Origin: Acidobacteriota bacterium
Lineage (GTDB): Bacteria > Acidobacteriota > Terriglobia > Terriglobales > Acidobacteriaceae
Reading direction: 5' to 3'
DNA: 5,014 nucleotides
Assembly (NCBI GenBank): GCA_021801945.1
Contig: JAKABE010000287.1
Coordinates: forward strand, 1 to 5,014
Shown here piece after piece: positions 1 through 5,014 of this stretch. Below the pieces are notes generated by a model. That model did no database searches and was not told where the DNA came from. It saw only the letters and a program-made list of their open reading frames with translations. The position numbers and the translations under genes are program-made. The stretch's first letter is position 1. Every line of letters starts with the position of its first letter.

Positions 1-1161
1 TTTGCTGGTCAGGTATCCACGGTTGCGCTCGATCTGCGGGAGGATCTCATTGCGCACGATACTTCTGGGCACGTTCCAGTAGGGGCGGAAGACTACATAG
101 GTCATCTCTGCGGAAAAGACCGGGGTTTGCGTGCGCAAGGCCCTGCCCACAACGACGCGCATATTCAACGCGACCCGTTTGTTTTCATCCACGGCACGGA
201 GGCGGAAGTCAGGAATGTTGACAAAGATCGCGGGCACGGAAAGCTCGTCCGGCAGCCAGCGCCAGCGTTCCAGCGCAAGCTGTAACTGGCGCACCCGGTA
301 CTCGAGCGGCACATTGAATTGACGGATGGTGGCGCGGCCGAGGCGGCCGTCGTCTTCCAAGCCGTGGCGGCGCTGGAAATGCTTGACCGCCTCCACCAGA
401 GCTGGAGCGTAGGTTTCAGATCCCGTCGGCATGACGGATTCACTGGGCAGGTCCCCCAGGAGCCGCAGCAAGCCGGCCAGCCGCGGCAAGCCGGCATAGG
501 TCTGTCCGGGCTCGACGGTCTTCTGCGGAACAGGCAGCTTTTCGCCACTGTCGAGCCGGGCCAGTTCGGCATAGTGCGCGAGCGCCTGGCTGGTGCGGCG
601 ATAGGCGGCGAACTGCGGCTCAAGAGCGGCGAGCGCGGCGTTGGGATCGGCTGATCCCAGAATGTGCTCGCGCAGGAAGTCGGCCGGATCGAACCGCTTT
701 TCGCCAAAACTTGCTTGATGGAAGTTGTCCGGACCGACTCGCCCTCGATGCACAGCGGATGCATAGCGCATGGTGCAAACCGTGAGCGCGACATCAAAAC
801 CCGCTTCAGCAGGGGGATTTGAGTGCCGCTGGAGTGTCTCGATCCTGGCTCTCCACCGCGACGCATCGTAGTCTTCAGGATCCAGGCCCTTTTCCGCGGC
901 TTTGCGCATGACCCCAATCATGGCGAGCGCCGCTGGCGTGGGCAGGCCATCCGCAACCCATACCGGAGCAAAACCGGTCGGCGCGTAGAGCTTCTGAAGG
1001 TAGGTTTGGTAGTCCGCAAAGCTCGGCCAGCGCATCTCCTTTAACTGGCCGGAAATCAGGAGCTTTTCTATGTCCCTACGCTGGCCGGCGCCGGGGATGG
1101 CAAGGCACACCAGCAGGGCAATTGCGCATGGAAAACCGCTACAATGCGTCGCGATCCGCAT
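1..1161 (-). CDS. L,D-transpeptidase, YcbB/LdtD type (3' end outside window)
   Basis: Envelope enzyme expected to form 3-3 cross-links between peptidoglycan stem peptides, or to anchor proteins to them. The reading frame is open for 387 codons from the ATG to the window edge, with no stop. Residues 1-27 look like a Sec signal peptide, with a hydrophobic core around 11-24 (CAIALLVCLAIPGAG); there is no lipobox. Residues about 35-215 form the helical scaffold region of the YcbB family (GFAPVWV at 63-69, KGLDPEDYD at 91-99, RGRVGPDNF at 139-147). Residues about 219-285 are a PG_binding_1-like domain (VEAVKHFQRRHGLEDDGRLG, 256-275). LQLALERWRWLPDEL (293-307) is the family linker. The YkuD domain then begins at FVNIPDFRL and includes TPVFSAEMTYVVFRPYWNVP (346-365). 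The His and SHGC active-site motif should lie beyond base 1 and cannot be checked. The family usually has 500-600 residues, so perhaps two thirds is visible. The ATG at 1161 has an AAGGGGG ribosome site 7 nt upstream; no upstream ATG exists in frame back to the lacI stop codon. Family assignment is firm; substrate role is inferred. Confidence 0.9.
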   Translation of the reverse strand, partial: MRIATHCSGFPCAIALLVCLAIPGAGQRRDIEKLLISGQLKEMRWPSFADYQTYLQKLYAPTGFAPVWVADGLPTPAALAMIGVMRKAAEKGLDPEDYDASRWRARIETLQRHSNPPAEAGFDVALTVCTMRYASAVHRGRVGPDNFHQASFGEKRFDPADFLREHILGSADPNAALAALEPQFAAYRRTSQALAHYAELARLDSGEKLPVPQKTVEPGQTYAGLPRLAGLLRLLGDLPSESVMPTGSETYAPALVEAVKHFQRRHGLEDDGRLGRATIRQFNVPLEYRVRQLQLALERWRWLPDELSVPAIFVNIPDFRLRAVDENKRVALNMRVVVGRALRTQTPVFSAEMTYVVFRPYWNVPRSIVRNEILPQIERNRGYLTSK

Positions 1162-1341
1162 GGTTCGGCCCCCTTCCCGACGGCTCGTTCTCCGCTGTGC
1201 TCCGCGTGGGCCTGGATAAGAGACTCTGCGTGAAGGAAAAGGCTTAGGCCAGGCTGTCCAGATCGCATGCGCTGATAGCCGACAGCCGATCGCCGGGGCC
1301 AACCGCCGAGGGTTGGGAGCCAATCGCTGGCGTCGGCCGTC

Positions 1342-2412
1342 TTAGGTCCTGCTCCTCGCCGGTCCCGTGGATTCGCGCACGACGAACTCCGGCTCGACGA
1401 CAATTTCCGCGGGGAATTTCTTCTCGCGGTCGGCGATGCGTTCGAGAAGCACTTGTGCACCGCATTTGCCCATCCGGGACAGCGGCTGGCGCACGGTGGT
1501 GAGCGATGGCATCGCAAAAGCCGCTGAGAGAATGTCATCAAAGCCCACAACGGAAACGTCCCCGGGCACAGAAAGCCCGGCGTCTCTCAGGGCGCGCATG
1601 GCTCCGATCGCAAAAATATCGTTGAAGCAAAAGACGGCCGTGAAGTCGCGCGTCTTTTCAAGCAGCGCCCGCATGGGCTTATAGCCAATCTCCGGCGCCA
1701 TGGGGTGATAGCCGGCCGTCATCGACCAACCATCGGAGTCAATGCCGAACACCAGAGTGGGATCGATCCTCACGTCCATCTCATGCGCCACTTTTTGAAT
1801 GCTCTCCCAGCGAAAGTCCGAGTCGGGAATGGCCCGCGGGCCGCGCATGAACACGATGCGCCGATGGCCGAGAGCGTACAAATGACTGAGCGCCTGATGG
1901 ACCGCTAAGTGGTGGTCCAGAACAATGTTGGTGACGCTGCTGGCCGTGCTGTGCGCGGAGATAGTCACCACCGGCACCGGCACGTCGATGCGGTCCGCGG
2001 GCGTGTTCAGAAGCAAAAATCCATCCACGGCCCGCTCCACTAGCATGCGCGGGTACTGATCGATCAGCTCCGAATTCCAGTCGTGGCAGGCAGTAAAATA
2101 GAAATAGTGCGCTGCGGTCAGCTCCTCGACCACACCGCTCATCACACGGGTAAAGTACCCCTCGCTCAGGTCCGGTGCCAGCACCCCCACGCTCATGGAC
2201 CGTCGCTGCCGCAAGGAACGGGCGAAGTAGTTTGGCCGGTAATGAAGACGAGCGGCAGCCTCGGTGACGCGGTTGCGCGTCTCCTCGGGAATTGATCGCG
2301 CGGCGGGTGAATTATTCAAAACGAGGGAGACGGTGGTCTGGGAAAGCTCCAGGTAGTCTGCAAGAGCTTTCAAGTTAACGTGGCCCTGCGGTAAACGCTT
2401 TCCTTTCGCCAT
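1342..2412 (-). CDS. LacI/GalR-family transcriptional regulator
   Basis: Complete 356-residue DNA-binding repressor or activator, the usual length for the family. An N-terminal helix-turn-helix lies at about residues 13-34 (NLKALADYLELSQTTVSLVL and on), with TVSLVLN in place of the more common TVSRVLN. The hinge helix region is RLHYRPNYFARSLR (55-68). The periplasmic-binding-protein-like effector domain runs from about 74 (SVGVLAPDLSEGYF) to the end. Family landmarks are GHRRIVFMRGP (182-192), FNDIFAIGAMRALRDAGL (263-280), VPGDVSVVGFDDI (282-294) and PSLTTVRQP (302-310). Members normally bind a sugar or related small molecule and control nearby carbohydrate genes. No sugar catabolic or transport gene is visible here, so the ligand and targets are unknown. 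The start ATG has no recognisable Shine-Dalgarno sequence (the preceding bases are ACAACTCCAAT). The next gene downstream on the same strand is the L,D-transpeptidase, 180 bp away, so co-transcription is uncertain. The HTH style resembles acidobacterial regulators as I recall them. Confidence 0.95.
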   Translation of the reverse strand: MAKGKRLPQGHVNLKALADYLELSQTTVSLVLNNSPAARSIPEETRNRVTEAAARLHYRPNYFARSLRQRRSMSVGVLAPDLSEGYFTRVMSGVVEELTAAHYFYFTACHDWNSELIDQYPRMLVERAVDGFLLLNTPADRIDVPVPVVTISAHSTASSVTNIVLDHHLAVHQALSHLYALGHRRIVFMRGPRAIPDSDFRWESIQKVAHEMDVRIDPTLVFGIDSDGWSMTAGYHPMAPEIGYKPMRALLEKTRDFTAVFCFNDIFAIGAMRALRDAGLSVPGDVSVVGFDDILSAAFAMPSLTTVRQPLSRMGKCGAQVLLERIADREKKFPAEIVVEPEFVVRESTGPARSRT

Positions 2413-2421
2413 ATTGGAGTT

Positions 2422-2435
2422 GTATCACGTTTTCT
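2422..2435. promoter_or_regulatory. Possible LacI-family operator-like site just upstream of the regulator gene
   Basis: Read on the minus strand, the bases are AGAAAACGTGATAC, centred on a CG step as LacI/GalR operators usually are. The left half (GAAAACG) resembles a typical half-site, but the right half is poorly symmetric: only 4 of 8 half-site positions mirror each other. The site sits 10 to 23 bp before the start codon, where an autorepression site would make sense. It overlaps an extended -10-like TGATACAAC. This is weak pattern matching and may be chance. Confidence 0.15.
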
Positions 2436-2736
2436 CGCACGAATTTAGCTTCGCGGTGCGTGTCGTCCTGTTCTTTGGGCAGTCGTCGAGCAGGTCACTG
2501 GCGGGTCCTCATGCCGACGAACCAACGAGATGATGATTGGGTATTCGCCCTTTTGCCGTTGCGCCCGATTATCCCGCAAGCTGCAAAACAAGGCGGATCG
2601 AGTCTCTTTCCGAAAATCAACCTGAGCGCGCATGGCACAGAACGCTTCGCCCCGGTCGACGCCCTTGCCCAATGATGGGGCGGGAAAGATCGCTCCCTTA
2701 TCGATTTTGAGAGGATTTCCCTCCCCTATGCACTTG

Positions 2737-2767
2737 ATTTTGCTCACTTTTAACCTTCTATTCACAT
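2737..2767 (+). promoter_or_regulatory. Candidate Pho-box-like direct repeats upstream of pstB
   Basis: Three T-rich heptamers recur at an exact 11-bp period: ATTTTGC (2737-2743), TTTTAAC (2748-2754) and TATTCAC (2759-2765), each ending in C. PhoB-type regulators bind tandem half-sites with 11-bp periodicity, and TTTAACCT (2749-2756) fits the repeat unit described for cyanobacterial Pho boxes. The first and third repeats match that unit only partly. A weak TAGGAT -10 lies about 20 bp downstream (2787-2792). A phosphate-responsive site would suit pstB-phoU, but it is about 340 bp from the pstB start, which would imply a long leader. It overlaps a sigma70-like TTGATT/TCTATT pair. Suggestive only. 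Confidence 0.25.
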
Positions 2768-2856
2768 TCTCCCGGTAGCCTTTCCATAGGATTGCAAATG
2801 TGATCGGGATGGGTGACTTTCAAATAGAGTTCCCATGCTCGGCCGGGCAGGAGCAC

Positions 2857-2994
2857 TCACCAAGACAGGACGCGAAGGTTGGGTGTGTCCTTCAAAGAGA
2901 TCGGCTTAGCGCCTTTTCCCTTTACGATGAGGGTGAGGGCACAGGCTGGGCTGGCAATGAGTGCGGGGTTTGACTGGAGTGAGCGAACCGGCAT
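2857..2994 (-). CDS. Doubtful 45-codon ORF in the intergenic region
   Basis: A 45-residue frame starts at an ATG preceded by AGAGGA at a 4-nt spacing, which is a good ribosome site, and ends in a TGA after a lysine-rich segment (IVKGKGAKPISLKDTPNLRV, positions 23-42). The first half is mildly hydrophobic (ALIASPACALTLIV, 11-24) but too short and interrupted to call a membrane segment or signal peptide. I do not recognise a family. It lies antisense to the pstB leader region. It may be chance, or part of an interspersed sequence repeated elsewhere in the genome; no function is proposed. Confidence 0.15.
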   Translation of the reverse strand: MPVRSLQSNPALIASPACALTLIVKGKGAKPISLKDTPNLRVLSW

Positions 2995-3088
2995 TTTTCC
3001 TCTGAAAGTGCCGTCTTGATGGGTTGTTCGCGTCGGGACTTCTCGAGGGGAGTCACCATCCAAGCGTTTTGGTTTCAGCGAAGTGCGG

Positions 3089-3094
3089 AAGGAG
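3089..3094 (+). promoter_or_regulatory. Ribosome binding site of pstB
   Basis: AAGGAG lies 10 nt before the GTG at 3105. It supports that GTG rather than the in-frame TTG at 3024, whose added 27 residues do not resemble PstB. An ATG at 3097 is only 2 nt from the site and out of frame; it would give a 12-codon peptide ending inside pstB. Confidence 0.65.
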
Positions 3095-3104
3095 AGATGC
3101 GCTC

Positions 3105-3863
3105 GTGGGCGTCGGCATCGAGGTCGTCAACCTGAACGCGTGGTACGGGAACAACCACACGCTGCAGGACATTAATCTGAACATGCCGGCCAACCACGCC
3201 ACCGCGCTGATCGGTCCCTCCGGCTGCGGCAAGAGCACCTTTGTGCGCTGCCTGAACCGCATGCACGAGACCAACCCCATTGGGCGCGTCACGGGCACGG
3301 TGCGCATCGGCGACCTGGACATCTATAAGGACGCCAATCCGGTGGCCATCCGGCGCCGCGTGGGCATGGTTTTCCAACGTCCCAATCCCTTTCCCACCAT
3401 GTCCATCTACGACAACGTGGCCGCTGGCCTCAAGCTTAACGGCTTCTCTAAACGGCACGCCCTCGATGAGATCGTGGAAAAATCCCTGCGCAACTCGGCG
3501 CTGTGGGACGAGGTCAAAGACGACCTGAAAAAGAAGTCCGGCGCCAGCCTCTCCGGAGGCCAACAGCAGCGGCTCTGCATCGCGCGCGCCCTGGCCGTCG
3601 ATCCAGAGGTACTGCTGATGGATGAGCCCGCCTCCGCGCTGGACCCCGTTTCCACATCCAAGATCGAGGACCTGATCTTCCAGTTGAAATCGCAGTACAC
3701 TATTGTGATCGTTACTCACAACATGCAGCAGGCGGCGCGGGTGGCGGAGAAAACCGGCTTCTTCCTGAATGGGCGCATGGTGGAATTCGACTCCACCCAC
3801 AAGATCTTCACTAACCCCTCCGACAAGCGCACGGAAGACTACATCACGGGCAGGTTCGGATGA
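3105..3863 (+). CDS. pstB: Phosphate ABC transporter ATP-binding protein PstB
   Basis: Cytoplasmic ATPase that powers phosphate import through the PstC-PstA membrane channel, with phosphate delivered by PstS. With the GTG start it has 252 residues, the normal PstB length. All ABC ATPase motifs are present: Walker [10 protein letters not shown] (37-45), Q-loop FQRPNPFP (90-97, the PstB-typical form), signature LSGGQQQR (149-156), Walker B VLLMDEP (169-175), D-loop SALD (177-180) and H-loop THNMQQA (204-210). LNRMHETNP (50-58) and the C-terminal DYITGRFG are also characteristic of PstB. The frame continues upstream to a TTG at 3024, but conserved sequence begins at [11 protein letters not shown] and AAGGAG favours GTG. 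The stop codon overlaps the phoU start by 4 nt (ATGA). No pstS, pstC or pstA precedes it in the window, although they are adjacent in many bacteria. Phosphate control is expected; see the candidate Pho-box-like repeats at 2737-2767. Confidence 0.97.
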   Translation: MGVGIEVVNLNAWYGNNHTLQDINLNMPANHATALIGPSGCGKSTFVRCLNRMHETNPIGRVTGTVRIGDLDIYKDANPVAIRRRVGMVFQRPNPFPTMSIYDNVAAGLKLNGFSKRHALDEIVEKSLRNSALWDEVKDDLKKKSGASLSGGQQQRLCIARALAVDPEVLLMDEPASALDPVSTSKIEDLIFQLKSQYTIVIVTHNMQQAARVAEKTGFFLNGRMVEFDSTHKIFTNPSDKRTEDYITGRFG

Positions 3864-4555
3864 CACGCATTCGCTTTCAACAGAGCCTGGAAGACTTGAA
3901 GGAGAACCTGCTGGTCATGGCGGGCTTGGCCGAGCAGGCCATCCAGCGCGCCATCGAAGCCTACCGGGTGCGTGACCTGTCCATTTGCGACCTGGTCAGC
4001 CGCTCGGAAAATGCCATTAACCGCATGGAGCGCGACATCGATCAGGCGGCTCTCGATCTGCTGGCCATGGAGCAGCCAATGGCCGTCGATCTGCGCTTCA
4101 TCCTTTCCGTCATCAAGATCAACTCCGACCTGGAGCGTGTGGGCGATGCGGCCAAGAGCATCAGCGACCGAGTCCGGAACATGGAACAGATGGCAGTGGT
4201 GGATTTGCCCGTCGATATTCCCCGCATGGCCGTGCTGGCCGCCGACATGGTGCGCAAAAGCCTGCAAGCCTTCATCGAAGCCGACGCCGAAATTGCCCGC
4301 CAGGTGCTCACCATGGACGATGCCGTAGACGCCATGAACCGCGCTGCTTACAAGACTCTGACCAAGCTCATGGAAGAGCAGAGCCACCTGGCACCCCAGG
4401 CCCTCAATGCGCTCATGATCTGCCGCAGCCTGGAGCGCGTGGCCGACCACGCCACCAACATCTCAGAGGACGTCATCTTTTGGGTCCAGGGCGACGACGT
4501 GCGTCATCGTAAAAGCATGATCCTCGGCGGCAACGATCCTCACTCCATGGAGTGA
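3860..4555 (+). CDS. phoU: Phosphate-signalling protein PhoU
   Basis: Peripheral cytoplasmic protein that couples the Pst transporter to the PhoR sensor kinase and keeps the phosphate regulon off when phosphate is plentiful. The 231-residue product is of usual length and consists of two PhoU three-helix domains (about residues 8-110 and 115-212). Each carries the acidic metal-binding motif on its last helix: [11 protein letters not shown] (92-102) and [14 protein letters not shown] (192-205). [20 protein letters not shown] (76-95) is a strongly conserved family block. In domain 1 the Asn and Glu of the full E-R-x-x-D-x-A-x-N-I-x-E pattern are Ser100 and Asp103. The ATG lies within the pstB stop (ATGA), indicating translational coupling and one mRNA. 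Both genes use similar GC-rich codons. No phoR or phoB follows: the next gene is convergent tsf. No U-tailed terminator is visible directly after phoU on the plus strand. Confidence 0.97.
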   Translation: MTRIRFQQSLEDLKENLLVMAGLAEQAIQRAIEAYRVRDLSICDLVSRSENAINRMERDIDQAALDLLAMEQPMAVDLRFILSVIKINSDLERVGDAAKSISDRVRNMEQMAVVDLPVDIPRMAVLAADMVRKSLQAFIEADAEIARQVLTMDDAVDAMNRAAYKTLTKLMEEQSHLAPQALNALMICRSLERVADHATNISEDVIFWVQGDDVRHRKSMILGGNDPHSME

Positions 4556-4610
4556 CCTGGCTTAGTCCCGTATCGCCCGCGCAGAGTGATTGCCCGATTT
4601 CTGGATAACA

Positions 4611-4641
4611 GAGAAAAGCGTGTCCGCAGCAGCGGACACGC
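4611..4641 (-). terminator. Rho-independent terminator of the tsf transcript
   Basis: A perfect 10-bp inverted repeat (4618-4627 with 4632-4641, GCGTGTCCGC / GCGGACACGC) encloses a 4-nt loop. On the minus strand it is followed at once by TTTTCTC (4617-4611), giving the classic stem plus U-tract 40 nt past the tsf stop codon. On the plus strand the stem is followed by AGAGGATG, which is not U-rich, so it should work mainly for tsf and poorly, if at all, for phoU. Confidence 0.85.
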
Positions 4642-4655
4642 AGAGGATGCCTTTG

Positions 4656-4676
4656 GTTCTCCACGCATCGGAGAAC
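4656..4676. repeat. Small inverted repeat between tsf stop and terminator
   Basis: GTTCTCC (4656-4662) and GGAGAAC (4670-4676) form a perfect 7-bp stem around a 7-nt loop, 4 nt beyond the tsf stop codon. Neither strand has a T-run after it, so it is not an intrinsic terminator itself. It may protect the mRNA 3' end or simply be chance. Confidence 0.45.
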
Positions 4677-4680
4677 GGCG

Positions 4681-5014
4681 CTATTCGGCAGCTTCGACCA
4701 CCTTGGTCTGCGCCACGGTCCAGTCCGGCGATCCCACCTTGAAGCGCGCGAAACGGCGCACGGTGATATTCTCGCCGAGCTTGGCGACCTTCTGGGCAAT
4801 CAGTTCCTTGACGCTGAGGGACTGATCCTTGATGAACGGCTGCTCTACAAGGCAGACTTCCTCGTAGAACTTGGCCATCTTGCCCTCCACGATCTTCTCG
4901 ATCACCGGGGCGGGCTTGCCGGTGGCGGCGGCTTGGGCGCGGTAGATATCCTTTTCACGCTCCAGGTCTTCGGCAGTCACGTCCTCGGGCCTCACATAGC
5001 GGGGATCGCTGGCC
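4681..5014 (-). CDS. tsf: Elongation factor Ts, C-terminal part (5' end outside window)
   Basis: EF-Ts is the cytoplasmic guanine-nucleotide exchange factor that regenerates EF-Tu-GTP during translation elongation. The visible 110 residues are the C-terminal part; the start of the gene is cut by the window edge. Family hallmarks are ASDPRYV at the first visible residues, then IEKIVEGKMAKFYEEVCLVE, QPFIKDQSLSVKEL and the late VRRFARFKVG. The tail ends in EAAE before a TAG stop. A strong terminator follows 40 nt downstream, so tsf is the last gene of its transcript. The usual partner rpsB would be expected further upstream on the minus strand, outside this window. No in-frame stop or frameshift is seen. 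The gene converges on phoU with a 125-bp gap. Confidence 0.96.
   Translation of the reverse strand, partial: ASDPRYVRPEDVTAEDLEREKDIYRAQAAATGKPAPVIEKIVEGKMAKFYEEVCLVEQPFIKDQSLSVKELIAQKVAKLGENITVRRFARFKVGSPDWTVAQTKVVEAAE

Larger units (their letters stand above)
2413..3104. other. Long intergenic region between divergent lacI-type gene and pstB
   Basis: About 690 bp separate the divergently transcribed regulator and pstB, and I see no convincing gene in them. Reading frames of up to about 106 codons exist on the minus strand (2445-2765) but show no domain, signal peptide or recognisable motif. No tRNA arm pattern or intrinsic terminator was found. The stretch must hold both divergent promoters. 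Promoter-like matches on the plus strand are TTGATT-17 bp-TCTATT (2734-2762), and TTGACT at 2970-2975 with only a poor -10 (CATTTT, 2992-2997) behind it. Such matches are common by chance. The part around 2710-2800 is visibly AT-richer than the flanking genes, as expected for a promoter region. Confidence 0.6.

Noticed and set aside
165..917. 250-codon minus-strand ORF
   Set aside because: It is a shifted frame of the L,D-transpeptidase. The adjacent frame gives clear family motifs (LERWRWLP, PYWNVP) while this one gives low-complexity Arg/Ser/Pro-rich sequence.
1299..1316. CCAACC/GGTTGG hairpin after the LacI-type gene
   Set aside because: Only 6 bp of stem and no T-run on the minus strand (GGCCCCGGC follows), so it does not qualify as an intrinsic terminator.
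2445..2765. 106-codon minus-strand ORF just upstream of the LacI-type gene
   Set aside because: GTG start without a ribosome site, no motif or signal, and it covers the AT-rich region likely to hold promoters.
2837..2848. GCTCGGCCGGGC near-palindrome
   Set aside because: Short GC-rich self-complementary runs are expected by chance in this base composition, and no context supports a function.
3024..3104. 27-residue N-terminal extension of PstB from a TTG
   Set aside because: The extension does not resemble PstB, the TTG has no ribosome site, and the GTG at 3105 gives the usual length with AAGGAG upstream.
3075..3866. 263-codon minus-strand ORF opposite pstB
   Set aside because: A mirror frame of pstB caused by high GC at codon position 3; no recognisable domain, and pstB is unambiguous.
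3839..4450. 203-codon minus-strand ORF opposite phoU
   Set aside because: Shadow of phoU; His/Gly/Gln-rich with no family motifs.

Overview
The window looks like ordinary chromosomal DNA from a GC-rich bacterium. An acidobacterium is my best guess. That guess rests mainly on the style of the LacI-type DNA-binding domain (TTVSLVLNNSPAARSIPEETR), which I associate with Acidobacteriota from memory. Nothing in the window proves it, and there is no sign of phage, transposon, tRNA, rRNA or CRISPR.

Layout. From 1 to 1161, on the minus strand, lie the first 387 codons of a YcbB/LdtD-type L,D-transpeptidase: signal peptide, alpha-helical scaffold, peptidoglycan-binding domain and the start of the YkuD catalytic domain. 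The catalytic Cys motif falls outside the window. Upstream of it on the same strand is a complete LacI/GalR-family repressor (1342-2412). A gene-poor stretch of about 690 bp (2413-3104) follows, holding only weak regulatory candidates and one doubtful 45-codon ORF. On the plus strand, pstB (3105-3863, GTG start) and phoU (3860-4555) overlap by 4 nt (ATGA) and form a translationally coupled pair. Convergent to them on the minus strand is the 3' end of tsf (elongation factor Ts, 4681-5014, its 5' part outside the window). The 125-bp gap between the convergent genes holds a clear rho-independent terminator for tsf.

How the genes relate. PstB is the ATPase of the high-affinity phosphate ABC importer. 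PhoU links that importer to the PhoR/PhoB-type phosphate response and restrains it. No pstS, pstC or pstA lies in the 690 bp upstream of pstB, so those subunits must lie elsewhere or be absent. The LacI regulator and the L,D-transpeptidase are co-oriented but 180 bp apart, so a functional link is possible but unproven.

I found no convincing undescribed system. The points most worth a second look are the separation of pstB-phoU from the other pst genes, a candidate Pho-box-like repeat far upstream of pstB, the lacI start with no visible ribosome binding site, and the unexplained 690-bp gap.
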